Positions 33,880 to 46,700 of a DNA stretch of 64,000 nt are shown here, in pieces. The notes under the pieces were generated by a model. That model saw only the letters and a program-made list of their open reading frames with translations. It made no database searches and was not told the origin of the DNA. The DNA is from Seison nebaliae. Lineage: Eukaryota; Rotifera; Pararotatoria; Seisonacea; Seisonidae. Within the stretch, counting starts at the first letter, position 1, and each line of letters opens with the position of its first letter. The DNA lies in assembly GCA_023231475.1 (NCBI GenBank), contig JALJEE010001331.1, positions 1-64,000 of the forward strand, given 5' to 3'. The translations under genes were made by a program, and so were the position numbers.

Positions 33880-36419
33880 ATGGATTTTGAAATAGTTACC
33901 TTTTATTTTCTTCTATTTTCAAGAATGATATTGTAAAATCAAAAGATCAATCTTTCTAATTCTTTAGATTTTCCTTCTTACATCTTACAAGATGGAAATG
34001 TGACAATTCTATTTGAATGTCCATTAATTCCAATACCGAAAGAAAAGTTTCTCTTAATCATTTCTTCTTAATCAATCATTTAATCAGTTGTTCTTATGAT
34101 ACGAATGAAAGTCAACCGACTTGGTTCGATTATGCCACACCAAATGTTTGTCAATTTCAAACACTTCTCCTATATTTCCCATTTGTTTTCAGTTCAATTT
34201 AATCGATGTTAGTCTCATCGATGTAGTTCTATTAACGAATGTCAATTCAATGTTGGCATTACCATTTTTGATGAATGATAATGGATTTAATGGAAGAATC
34301 TTTTGCACTGAACCTGTCTTTCGAATTGGAAAGTTCACCATTCATTAACTTTCCAATACCTTCAATTCCTTTTTAGAAACACTTTATTCAATTTTAGTAA
34401 ATGGTTACATTCCAAACCTGTCATCAGATTAATCGATCGAGGGAAATATCAAACGTTATTTCTTTTATCATTTCTTATTTCAACAATAAGGTCATATAGT
34501 TCTCAGAATTGTAATAAGGAGTATTATAATAGACGAATAATTTCCAAATGTTTATCAAAAATTGACCAAATTTATTTCAAACAATTAATTGTTGGTTGAT
34601 TTAATTGAAATTGGGAAGACTTTATTGGAAGCTTTTCTAATTAGCATCTGAACGATTATATTTGTCTCGAAGCCGTTTCCTCTGGATATTCATTAGGATC
34701 ATGTAACTGGCTCGTTTATGTTGGAACGGAATTGTTAGATTCAACAAAATTGAATTTCCTCGAAGCAACTTATCCATTTCGACGACCAATTAAATTCTCT
34801 TATATCTCTCATTCTGCCGCAGTTCCTGACAATTTTATTTCAGTTAGAATCTCCATTCTTTCAAACATTGTAATGACTTAATAATTAAAAAAGACTTTTG
34901 ACGATTCAGTTTTCAATAATGTCAATTATACGTTATTGGGATCCGGTACGAAATCTATCGAATGTTTGTCCATTGATGAAGTTTCAAATATTATTGAAAA
35001 GAAAATTAGTTAAATATTTTGTTGATTCGATAATTAATTTTGAAAATTCGATTTTTTTCTAGGAAGTTGCGTTGATATGCAAACAAATATTTTAATACCA
35101 ACTCATCTATTTGCGACAACTTTACTGATTTTGGAGAATTTGTATAGAATTTTCCTGAACGATATAAAAAATAATGATTTTGGAAATATTCCTCCAATCT
35201 ATCTCATCGGAGAGAATATACATTCTGACTTATGTTATGCCACTATCATGTCAGAATGGTTATCATCACGAATGCAAGACATCGCATTCCTTCCAGAAAT
35301 CCCATTCACATTCGAAACTTTGAAGAATTTATCGATTTTGAAAATTTTTAAGTCGATTGATTCTGATGATTTCCGCACATCATTTAAATCTCCTTGTATT
35401 ATTCTGACTGGTAATTCCACATATTTTTGTGGAGAATTATTAGAAGTAATCAAATTATGGGGCAAGTCAAAAAATAATCATGTAATTCTTACCGATCCCA
35501 TTAATTATAATGAATATATGGAAAGTGGATGGAAACAATCGAATTTGTCGGTTTCTTATATACCAATTGAAACACGTTTAACTTGCAAACAAATCTTTCA
35601 ACGGACCAATGCGTCATTAATTTTTGGTTGTTCGTCTCTAAAGGACGAGTGGCGATCGATCGAATCAAAATTGGAAAATAAATCATTTTATGTTATCGAT
35701 CAAAACGATCATTTTCATTTTCCCATTAATCAAAAGTACGAAATCGTACTCATCGATAAACAGGTTTATATTTTAAAATAATTAAATTTTTATTATATAA
35801 TTTCTCGTAATTAGTTAATTAATAATTGTAGAATGAAATTATTAAGAAATAATTCGACAGAGAAATCGAATTCTATCGTATATTATGGATTGTTGAAGAA
35901 CGTTAAATTATCTAATCGTTGTATTACTCCGGTTAGAACTTTGGACAATCAAATTCATTAATATTTTATTGAAATTTCATGAAAATTTTAAATTAATTTT
36001 TATAGACAACATCTGATGTTGGAGAAGAAACATTAAAAGATTTGGTGAAACGAAAATTTTTTGGAACAATCAACATTTCGATATTGATCTGGAAATTTTT
36101 AAAAGTTTTTTTTTCTTAAAGTTAAAACAGAAATTTAATGAAAGTTACAAATCAGGCGAATTATGAACCAGAAATAAAGAAAGTTACAGATTATCGAGAA
36201 TTCATCTTGTGCATCGTTAACTTTTTCTGGAGAATGTTCATGTTTAATTTTATTTTCCAGAATGACGGTTTAGCGACATGTGAAATTAATATGGTGGAAA
36301 AGGAAGGGAAGTCAATCAAATGGAAAAGTAAAATAAATTTTGGGAAGAATTGTAAAGGAATGGATCGGAAAGCAGTTAGTTCCATCTGTCTGACATGTCT
36401 GACTTCCTTCCACATATAA
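33880..36419 (+). CDS. INTS9: Integrator complex subunit 9 (catalytically inactive CPSF100-like)
   Basis: Modelled exons: 33880-33894 (tentative), 33946-34046, 34088-34145, 34193-34332, 34398-34454, 34491-34590, 34645-34842, 34894-35008, 35063-35763, 35815-35931 and 36006 onward. Exons after 36006 are not fully resolved; the last coding exon starts about 36261 and ends at 36419. Matches to animal INTS9 run in order: FPSYILQDGNVTILFECPL near the N-terminus; GFNGRIFCTEPVFRIGK; SSGYSLGSCNW; and in the large exon FLPEIPFTFETL, SPCIILTGNSTYFCGELLE, VIKLWGKSKNNHVILTDP and PIETRLTC. The metallo-beta-lactamase motif is replaced (TNVNSMLALPF), as expected for INTS9, the inactive partner of the INTS11 nuclease in snRNA 3' processing. 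The segment between strands 2 and 3 is shorter than in human INTS9. Confidence 0.85.
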
Positions 36420-36437
36420 ATTAAATGAGAAGAAATT

Positions 36438-39400
36438 CTATTTCTCTGTTTGGGGAACTGCCAAACAATTGTCTATCAATGACTGTTGCATCAATATGAA
36501 TTGAGATCTTTCCATTAAATCCGATTTCTTTACGAGTTCGGGCGATGACGAATTGTTAATAGATGAAATATCTTTTAACAAATTATCAGCATCCTTAAAT
36601 AAAAAATCATCATCAATATCATCCAGAATTGAGTCGTTTGAACTTTTATCACTTCCGTTATTTTGTTCTTTCGGTGTAACGGACGACAAATCAGTTTGTT
36701 TCGAATTGTATTTCAAATTTGTTTCATCAAAACTATTCATATTTTTTTCGACATCCACTTCCGTACTCTGATATCTAGGAGAAGAGGAGAAGTTATTGAA
36801 ATCCTTTGAAAAATAATTGATATTGTTATTCGTTTTTTTATAAGGTGTGTTAATATCAATATTATGATTGTTTTGATGATAATTATGTTTGTTGGAATCT
36901 TGAGATGGTCCTTTACTAGAATATTCCGTCATATTATTTACAATTAATTTATTGGATGATGCAGAAATAATAGTTTGTTTCATATGAGGATCATTTGGAG
37001 GAACGGGTTTATTCTCCATCTTTTTCATAACATTAGATGACATAGAATCGGGAGTTAATGGAATGTAAGGAGATATCATCGGAAATGGTGGTTGAGGCAT
37101 CGGAAATAAATTTCTTTGCATTATTGACATTGGCGGATTTCCAGGATTAGGTGGCGGTCCCGGTCCCATATAAGGGGGAAGCATATATTGATTATTCATT
37201 TGATTCCATTGCATCATATGATTATATTGTTGATGATGATGTTGTTGTTGTTGCTGTTGTTGTTGATAATGCAGTTGGAAATATTGTTGTTGATTTTTCG
37301 GTTGTTGATTATTCAATGTCAATTGATTTCGTTTAGAAGGTTTTAAAATTTTAGATTGATGTGATATTTCTAAATTAGTTTTAACGGGCCAAGTGGCGAA
37401 TCCATTATTCGACATTTGTTGGGATATCGACTTATTTCGATTATAACCAAATTTCATATATTGCGGTGTAGTGGGATGTGAAGGACAATTGGGATATGGT
37501 TGTTGTTGTTGTTGTGGTGATGGTTGTTGAGATGGAATTGGTGATAATTTGGATGGATGAAGAAATGGTTGTTTCATAAACGATTGATTTTGTATTCTAC
37601 TTATTGTTTTCGTTGATTTATTTTTCTCATTAACTTTCGTCGGTTTTTCAATTTCCGTCGTTTTATTCTCTAAATTCTTTTTACTCAATTCTTTCTTTTT
37701 CTGCATTTTCTGATGTTCATTATAATTCGCTAACGTACCAGTAATCGATGCAACTTCTCTTATCAGATCAGCTGATTGTTTATTTCGATTAATCAGCAAT
37801 TTAGAATTCTCTAAATTCGATGATTGACTACAATCACTATCTTTTATTAGAATATCTTTCTTCGATCTTTTTAATGAGGTTGCATCATCTCTCGATAAGT
37901 TACCAGCTAGTTTTGGATTAACTGGGAAGAAAGAGAATTGAAAACGATTCAATTCTGGATGGACAATATAATACATTTTCAATTCATTCATTTTATGTAG
38001 TAAAATCTTCTTAGTAATCCAATACTGAGTGATTGGAACAATTCCAACACTAGCCTCCTCATATAATTGGGAACTTGGTGTAGAAATACAAAAAAAATCG
38101 TTAGTAGTCCTCACAATTTTCATTGTCATATTATCGAATGCATTATCTTTCCTTATGAATGATAAAAGTAATTGTAATTTAATAATTAAATCATGATCGG
38201 ATATAGAAGGATAATTGGCTTCGAAGAACCATTCCTTCTCTTGGGCAATCTGTCGAGCAAACGGTCTAGTTAGCCAATTATAATGAAGTAAAGAATTGAG
38301 TAGACGATTTTGTAGGACTGTTAATCGATAATTGAAAATTACATCAGTTTTCTTATAAACTGTATTTTCGATCGACGAAATTTTTTTCCCTTGTAAATTT
38401 CTTAAAGAATCTTGTTGTAAACAATCTAATAATAAGATATCTAATAAAGCCGTATCATCTTCCGTTAATATCATCGAAATATTCATTTTAATATATTTGA
38501 TGTTACACTTCATAGTTGTTGGTCTTATTCGTTTTATATCAACATTCTCTTTCAAAAGATCATAAGTCTTCTTCTCATTACCTTCCTCGTCTACATTAAT
38601 GAACTGACGGACAGCGATCCATTCTTGTTTCATATATCGATCCCCAATGAAATATTGTGATATGACCGTTTCACTTTTTCGGATTTCATTCACTTCCGCA
38701 CTCGTCCATTTGTAATGACGTCGATGGCGTAATCGGAAAATTGTTGTTTGGTCATACATTTTCACTATGCCGAATTTCCCCATAATAAAATTACATTGCT
38801 AAATTTAAAAAGAAAAAAAGATAGAAAGTTTTCCGATGAATAAAATGAAACTTCTTCGATCATTTTCTTGTTACTACTATCTTCTTGGAATGGCATCGAT
38901 CCAGTCAACATGATGAAAGCGATAACACCACTCGCCCAAATATCGACTTTTCGTGGATCATATGAATGTCCTTTCAATATTTCGGGAGCTGCATATGCCT
39001 TCGAACCACAAAAAGTTCGGCTTAAACTAACCGGTGCCATATCGTCAAAATAAGTTTCACAATTATGACCACTGAAATAAGCATCTTTTATTCTTAGAAA
39101 AAGAATGATATTCTTCTCTTCTGAATCATCCATGTAAGCGATTTCGCGTCTTCGTTTCTCTAAAGCTGAAGTGTTTCGAGAACCATAAATCTCTTTTCTT
39201 AAAAAATCTTTACAATCTTTTGGAATATTAAAAGCATTGCTCGCTTTCTCCAAATAGAGTTGTGTAGCGAAACCGAAATCTGTCAATTTCAAATTTTGTT
39301 TGTCATCAAACAAAATATTCTCACATTTCAAATCGCGATGAGCAATATTATTAGAATGAATGTAATCTAATGCTTCCAACAACTGTTTCATCCATCGTCT

Positions 39401-40252
39401 CACCAAATAGAATTGAATTGACGAATTTTGTTGGATATAAGTCAATGCGTCACCACCAGACGCAAATTCGATAATTGAATATACGTTTGCCGAACCCATA
39501 AAACTATCGTAGAATTGAACGATGTTCTCATGTTTCAATTGTGGCCATAGAAGTAGTTCTCTAGGTAAGAATTTGCGACAGAAATCTTTCGGTGCTAATT
39601 TCAAATTAATCACTTTTACAGCACAAACTTGATTATTATATGGTAAGAGGAAAGTTAATCTTTCCTTCAACTTCTGAATAATTTCACATTTAACCGAATT
39701 CGTCTTAATTTGCCCTTTCTCTTCCTCCATGTCAATATCCAACAATTGAGTAACATGATCCGTATTATGTTTCAGGTAAGTTTCTGCACATTTCGCTTTA
39801 ATTTTCAACGTATCACACGCACGATATACTCGAGAATAAGAGCCTTGTCCTAACGCTTCTCGTAATTTAAGACATCTGGAATTCGTTTCTATATTATAAC
39901 CAATTAGCGTATCATCGTCGAAATTTAAATCTCTATCACTTATCGAACTTTGCAATTCATTATTCTCATCATTCTTAATCTCCGAATTCTCATTATTGTT
40001 AATCTTCATTTTATCTGTCTTTTTGATACTAGTGATACGTAAAGAAGAATCTTTCAAATGAGAAAGATTTGGACGAAAAATCGCACGCACAATTCTTCCA
40101 ATTGTTTGCACATTATCTTCATTATCATAAATTGATAAGGCTTCTCTCAGACGTTGTTGAAGATACTGTTCATCTGGAACGACGGCAATGTGTCCTGAAT
40201 CCCGATCAATAATCATTAATGGTCGTGCATTAACGGTGGAAGGTTCATTCAT
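36438..40252 (-). CDS. TSSK-like Ser/Thr kinase joined to a Q/P/N-rich protein, 1253 aa model
   Basis: Two exons, 40252-38852 and 38798-36438, joined by a 53-nt phase-0 intron (GTTTCA...TTTAG). The kinase has LGQGSYSRVY (residue ~131), AVK (~212), HRDLKCEN (~302), TDFGFA (~329) and SRTFCGSKAYAAPEIL (~420). This is closest to testis-specific kinases and has all catalytic residues. Two insertions stand out: about 60-70 residues between the Gly loop and the Lys, and about 60 in the activation segment. The domain stops after GSMPF, so helices G-I are missing. The rest has a folded-looking 300-residue part I do not recognise, then a disordered tail with polyQ, NQYMLPPYMGPGPPP-type Pro/Met segments and Asn runs. 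The second part also has its own ATG at 38783, so it may be a separate gene. The stop lies 18 bp from the INTS9 stop. Confidence 0.65.
37234..37266 (-). repeat. polyGln/His-coding CAA/CAT microsatellite
   Basis: A run of CAA, CAG and CAT codons in the Q-rich tail of the kinase-linked protein. It encodes consecutive Gln then His and is probably length-variable. Confidence 0.75.
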
Positions 40253-41076
40253 CTCTTTGCTTCTTCACAATAAAATTTTTCCACAATAATTATAATTTCC
40301 TATCAAATTATTTCTTCGTAAAATGGTTTTTTGATATGGAATGAATAGATATTTAAACGTACAATTTAACGATATTAAGGAATAAGATATTATTATATCT
40401 TATTCTTTTTTGACAATAGGGATGATTCAAACGCGCACAATTCATCCTCAACAGTCTCCAACGGTCAAACAAGAATCACATGTCATGACTAAATTTTAAA
40501 TTTCTTCTCGATTAAAGCTACGTGTTAATGAATCATCATTCTTACATTGTTAGTTAAATTTAAAAGTTATAAATATTAAATAGTCTTAAATAGAAAATAT
40601 TAATTTTTAGTTAGTCAATTCTAAAAGAAAGTTTGAAACATTTTTTCTTTATAGTGACTGTAAATAATTTATAATAAAAGGAGAAAATTAATTAAAGTAA
40701 CAGAAAATCAATAGAATTTACTAGATAATTAGAAATTATTTGGTGATTTATATTTAACTTTTCTTTCTTTTTGTGTGATGGGGATAAGAGAAAAGAATAA
40801 TAAAAAAAATTGAATATATGATTTGTTTGAACATAAATGTATTTAATAAAAAGCTCAAATTGATCCAAATTACATGTGTCTGCATGTACACGTATGTTTG
40901 TTTGTCTGTCTGTCTGTGTGTGTGTGTGGGTGGATGAAAACATGAGAATTATGAACATGGATATTTGGAGGACAATAAGAGGGAGATAGAATGAAACGAT
41001 AAGAATAAATTTTGGAAACTTTTCGATAAAAGCATCGTAGAAAATGATTTCTTGATAAAAAGAAAAATCTAAAAAT
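40253..41076. other. Intergenic between the kinase locus and TRABID
   Basis: It includes the 5' flank of the kinase gene and the 3' flank of the TRABID gene (both minus strand). A TGTC/TG microsatellite lies at about 40895-40929. No further gene seen. Confidence 0.55.
40895..40929. repeat. TGTT/TGTC/TG compound microsatellite
   Basis: TGTT, TGTC and TG units run in succession and end in a GTGTGTGTG tract. It lies downstream of TRABID. Confidence 0.85.
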
Positions 41077-43063
41077 TTATTGATAATCAGAATCTGTACA
41101 TATAGGACGGGAGCGATATGCGTCAATCCAATCATCGATTAACGTTGAGACCACCGGAGTTTCCATAACTAAAAAGACGAATTAGATGATTTGAAAAAAT
41201 TTAGAGAAATATTCAAACTGACTGACGCCTTCGCTACCAGATGTCCATTGTTCGTTTCACCGATATCCATCCATTCGTCCAATAATTGTCTTTCATGTCC
41301 CATCTTGAACAATAAAGGAAGATTAATAAAGAAAGAGTAAATAGATGAACTTGTTCGGATGAAACAAAATGAACAGGAAGAAGATCTCCATTGAAATCTT
41401 CAATAGGAAGATAATATTTATTGAGAATGGTATTGGTCGAATTATTATTATGATCGCGACGATTAAATGAAACATTCGCATGTTGATTAATTGCACGATT
41501 ATTTTTCTGATCAACGGCTAACAATGCACAAAAATGATCTTTTACATATCCGAGAGCAATTGGCGATTTGAAACATTTCGTCGATTGTTTCCATAATAAC
41601 GGCAAATAAATTCCTTGAAATCGAACAAAGTCAATCGCCTCTCCATTCAGATTACATGCATGCTTCACACTATAAATGATGATCGGTCTCCTCAACACAT
41701 GAGCTAATACGAACACGTGTACTTGATCGAGTGCCGAACCATTTTCCCTGCCCATTCTCAACATAGCTTTCCATTCTTTATCCCAATTATCTTCGGATAA
41801 TTCATATTTCAAATTATTCGATGCCACTTCCACTTCATATTCATAGCAACGTTTCTTAAATTGAATTGATGAACGTTCCATTGAACGTGCCATTCCATTT
41901 CTGAGAATATTATCAGTGTCTAACACACCATAAAGTGCTTGGAGGACACTGTTCAAAAGACAATCGCCTGCACCCTTATTCCAAATGGCAAATAAACAAC
42001 TCGTATCTCTGACATCTTCACACCAATTAATGCAGAAACCTTTCTCCAACTCTTTCTGCATGAAACGATCAAAACTATCGTGATATAATTGTTCGATCGA
42101 TCGTTTTCTCAAACTGAAAATATTTGCGGGAAGAATAAATGTTGGCCATTCGTCCAACGTATAACAAATAAGTGACGATTCGGGAACTTTTATTAAAGAT
42201 AAAGAAACTGTCAAATGTTTCTGAATTAGAAATGCCGCTTCCACTGCATGTGAACATGGCGTCCGTCTCACATTTACATTATTCTTCATTTTATTATCTT
42301 TCATTGTGTTCAATCTATCTGAGGTATTAGCTGGATGTGGTTTATGTTGGAGGAACGATCTCGATTGTCCACATAATGTGCAACGACGACTGTTCTGATA
42401 ATTCTCATATGTACATGCATCACATTTCCACTTGTTTGATGGTATGACAACGGATTCCGATTGATCTGATGATGGAGAATTTCTTATTTTATTTTCATTC
42501 GATTCATCGTTTATAGTTATTTTTGGTGAATTGTTTCTATCTATTTTTTCTTCATTTGTCGTCGTTGTAATGGAAGTCTCTCTATTGTCATTGGATTTAA
42601 ATTCTAAATTTATCGGAGATTCCTGACCACACATACAACAATGTCTTGTCTTCAAATAATTGAGATATGTACATCTCTCACATTTCCATTTGTCAACGAT
42701 ATTCTTCTTATTCTCTTCATTCGAATTGATATTTGAATATTTATTTTGTTTATCATCCAACGTTGTTGTCGAAAGAGAAGATGATGGTGATCTTCTCATG
42801 ACTGATGATGTTGTGGAAGTGGTAAGAGAATTCTTATTATCATCATTTTCACATTGTTTCTCATTCGACTCCTTCAACTTCCTCCAACGTTTATTCATTG
42901 AATAATTATTAAAGTTGTTGTTTGTCGTTCTCTCATTAGAATTGTCCGATTCAGTTTTCGATGTAGTTGACGAATGTGGTTGACGACACATCGTACATTT
43001 CATTGTACGTCGATAATTCAGATAAGTGCAAGATGAACATTCCCATTTTTCTGAATCAGACAT
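41077..43063 (-). CDS. ZRANB1: TRABID/ZRANB1-like OTU deubiquitinase, 629 aa
   Basis: Three exons: 43063-41351, 41303-41219 and 41168-41077 (introns 47 and 50 nt). Three NZF (RanBP2-type) zinc fingers occur near residues 6-33, 124-146 and 211-232, each with the W-C-x2-C...C-x2-C pattern (WECSSCTYLN, WKCERCTYLN, WKCDACTYEN). The OTU domain has the catalytic loop GAGDCLLNSVLQALYG (Cys near residue 364), HVFVLAHVLRRPIIIY, FQGIYLPLLW and the His in KDHFCALLAVD (near 509). Order and motifs match TRABID, which cleaves K29/K33/K63 ubiquitin chains. The two short 3' exons restore the expected C-terminus (LDEWMDIGETNNGHLVAK, then STLIDDWIDAYRSRP); reading through the first intron gives a false end. 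The stretch between NZF3 and the OTU core is clearly shorter than in human, so the ankyrin ubiquitin-binding domain is reduced. Confidence 0.92.
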
Positions 43064-43785
43064 CGATCCTAATCTTCTTCTCTTTGGGGACTTAATATTC
43101 GGTTCTAAATCAATTCTTAAACATCGAATAATTCAATTTCTCTATTTATTCAATCAATAGAATTCTGCTTTTTCATTTTATTAAGAATCAGAAAAGAAAA
43201 AAAATGATAATATTACAATTGCTTCTTTTATTATTTTTCTTATCTACCACATTCATTCGCTACCAAGAAATTAATCGATAAATTATCAGGAAATATTCCA
43301 CACATAAACATACATTCAAATACCTCTTTTCATTTTCTTCTTTCAAATTCTAAAAATGTAGTACGAAAGAATAGTTTGAAAATTTTTAGAATTTTCTTTA
43401 TTATTTTCGAAAAAAATATTTCATGTCGAAATATTTGAAACAATTCATTGGCATTAACCTCCTCCTTCGTCGGCGAGTACGTGAAGAGTTGAGCAATGAA
43501 GATAAGTTTAATGGGAACATTTCTTCTTCGAACATTCTCCAAACAAAGATAATTAATCAGACTCGTGTCTATCCTCCTGATGTGAGAGATGAAATAATAA
43601 TTTGTAAAATATTGAACATCTAATTTATGGGTAGTGGAAATATACATGAAATTATAAAGGTATTTATTTATTTGTAAATAAAATTACCATTATTTACTTT
43701 CACTGACATAAGAGGTAGAAATCATGATTTATGTTAATTCAAAAATTAAGCTTAAATAAACCTATCTATTTGTTGTTTTTTCAAG
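43064..43785. other. Divergent spacer between TRABID and the SIDT gene
   Basis: Both strands carry short open frames (43330-43647 minus, 43423-43623 plus), but neither has homology or splice context. The promoters of the two divergent genes must lie here. Confidence 0.45.
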
Positions 43786-46700
43786 ATGTTTTTCAAATTT
43801 TGGATACTTTATGTTAAAAATTTTTTCATTATTTTTTTCATTATTATAATAAAATTATTTTTAGATTTTATTCCATTCAATTCGTGGAAATGCTGAGAAG
43901 AACCATACTCTGAAAATTATTCAATTGGATTCTGAATTGAATCATCGATGGAATTTAAACCTTAATTCGTCAATTATCTACTTCATCAATTACAATTATA
44001 CTGTAAAAATGAATAATGTTTCTACTAAAATTTATTGAAAATTAAACTCATCTATTATTACTTCATTAGATTATTCAAGCAAGCACCAGATTATTGACGG
44101 ACAACATTCCATTTCCCGTTTTTTTTACAGCGATGCAAGATGAGAATATTGTTAATTGGAAATTACCATATAATAAATCAATGGCAGTACATCGATCACT
44201 TAATCGAACTATTTGTTTTACGAAAGAGAAGGGAACACATCATTCGATTCATATCGAAATATCAACATCGTCACCGGGAAATGTGACGATTGAATTGAAT
44301 ACAACATATTGGAATTATCATTATAAGTTCCATTCGATTATTTCTCCTTTTATTGATTAAGTTTGAAGTCTTGGAGAATCCATGGAATTTGAAGCGTCAA
44401 CTGCTGATGATCGTTTTTATTTGATTGTCGATTCGAAAATTCCGATGAATTTAAGTGATCGATTCATGCTCGATTTCACTTCTCCAACTTCCAGTTGTTC
44501 AACCATCTATCTATTCTCTTCAAAAGTTCATTACATTAAATATTCAACTAATTTTATTAATTCTCAACTAATCATAGACTCATTGTCCGACATTAATTGG
44601 CGATACGAATCATCTATTATTTATTGATAAACTCTCCATGACGAAAGTGGCAACGATCAACTTAAAACATACAGCCATTCGAAATGCATATTATTTCTTT
44701 AAAGTATCTGTGGAGAATACGGGAAAACCATGTAAAGTATTAACCGACATTTACAGTTGATATTATTTAAATTATCATAATAATTTCTATTTTCCTTGTT
44801 AGGTGGAAGATCAAGAGGAGAAATTAAGAAATCCATCACCGTTCAGACACACAGTGGTGAATCAGGTCAAATTGAATTTTTTCATTCTTTTATCAACTTA
44901 AATTTGTTAATTTACTTAATTATTACTTTATAGAGGGGGTAATTTTACTATCGATCTTGCTACCATTGTGTCTTATATTTATCTTGTATATTTCTCAAAT
45001 CTTAATAGTCTTATCTCCAGCTATGAAACATAAGTTTAGTATGAAGCATTTACAATTTTCAACATGTTCTTTAATCAGATTATTTCCTTATTCTGTAGAT
45101 GTTGATAATTTAGTCCTTGAAGAAGAGAATAAAACAGTTGATGAAAATGGATATACTCATCTCATAGGTTAATATTATTTAAATTTAAATATCTCTCTAA
45201 TTTAAATAGATAATGATAATGTATCTTATGAACGAGATAATAATAATTCTGAAGAAGATGATAAATTGTTACAACTATCTCCGGAACATTCCAATATATT
45301 GAATTTGTCGGAAGATGAGAATCTACTGGATTTACCAATAAATGAGGCGACGAATGAGAAAAAATTATTATTGAACATTCCAAAAGAAGATGAAAATGAA
45401 GGAGATCATTTATTAATCAATGCAATTCAACCATACAATACATCTAATGTAAATGACAATCAATTATTCCTTCCCGACAATGCAAGTATCAACAGTGACA
45501 TCTTATCCCATAGTCATCATTATTTATCTGGAATCGAAATTGAAAATGTGAAAGCTGATCAAATTTCTTATCCGAAACTTTTATTCTCCATTTCAATCTT
45601 CTACTCTTTACCGAGTTTGCAATTGGTGTTGAATTATGAATGGTTCCGCAATTCCAATGGTAATAACGACGCATGTTATTATAATTTTCGATGTCTCCTT
45701 CCCGCTGGTCAAATAACATCGTTCAATCGTCTCTACAGTAATATCGGATATATTTTACTGGGAATCTTATTCTTTCTCATTGTTCATATGAGAGAAAGGA
45801 TTAAACAAAATTCTCCATATTCATTTAACGAATCTCGAACTGGAACGTTACAACAACGAGGTATGTTCTATGCAATGGCGATCTCTTTGATTGCTCAAGG
45901 ATTTCTCTCAGCCTTCTATCATATTTGTCCCAATTATGATAACTTCCAATTCGATACAAGTTTCATGTATACTATGGCTGTGCTCATCATTCTCCAACTA
46001 TTTCAAAATCGTCATCCAAAAATGAGATTAACAAGCAATTCACTCGTTTTACTCGTTGCTACAATCATTGGAATTGTTGTTTGTGGTGTAGTTTAGTCTT
46101 CTTTTTTACAATATTGTAATATTCCATTGTAAATTGTTTAGTTTTTCAATAGTTACTTAATCTTTTGGATAGTCTATGGTATCTCACACAATATCATCAG
46201 TTCGGTCGTTTGTGCCTTATTATGGAATGGTGGCAATCTGAACTTCAATTGTATTGATGGTTCAAATTTCTAAAAAAATATTTCCTCTTATTTTATTTCT
46301 TATTCTTCTTATGGTCGTTGATTTAGTAAACAAAATTAATATTATCAAAACGAAATTGGAAAGAAGAGTTTTATGTTTCTTAATTTTTATCGTAAATTTC
46401 GTGATGTTACTTCTTTTCTTCGAAAAAAAATTTTGATTAATGTATTTCCTTTGCAGAAGTATGGTTGGGTACCAGGTGAAACCTCCATTCTCAACATTAA
46501 TGGTCTCAATCATGATGACGAATGTTCTCCTGTACTTCCTCTATTATCTTATAATGAAAGTTCTTCTAATTAGATTACTGTAGAGATATGATTCTAACAA
46601 AAATTTCTATTTTGAAAGAGAGTCATTTGTAAAGAGAAAGTGAGATTATTGCCAGCCTTATGTTTGCTACTTTCGGTCATTATTTGGTTTGTTGCATCGT

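Noticed and set aside
33946-34202. Plus-strand 61-codon frame crossing INTS9 introns
   Set aside because: It reads intron sequence as coding; true exons 34088-34145 and 34193-34332 have different phases.
40692-41135. 147-codon minus-strand frame downstream of TRABID
   Set aside because: It overlaps the last TRABID exon in another frame and runs through a TG/TGTC microsatellite (Thr/His/Gln run).
41234-41350. TRABID frame ending VHLFTLSLLIFLYCSRWD...MDIW
   Set aside because: This is read-through of the 47-nt intron 41350-41304. Splicing restores the conserved C-terminus in the next two exons.
43203-43280. Signal-peptide-like MIILQLLLLLFFLSTT start upstream of SIDT
   Set aside because: No GT donor before the stop, and the ATG at 43786 already gives SIDT a phase-matched signal peptide.
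43330-43647. Opposing frames of 105 and 66 codons between TRABID and SIDT
   Set aside because: No homology, no splice-consistent partners; probably UTR or promoter.
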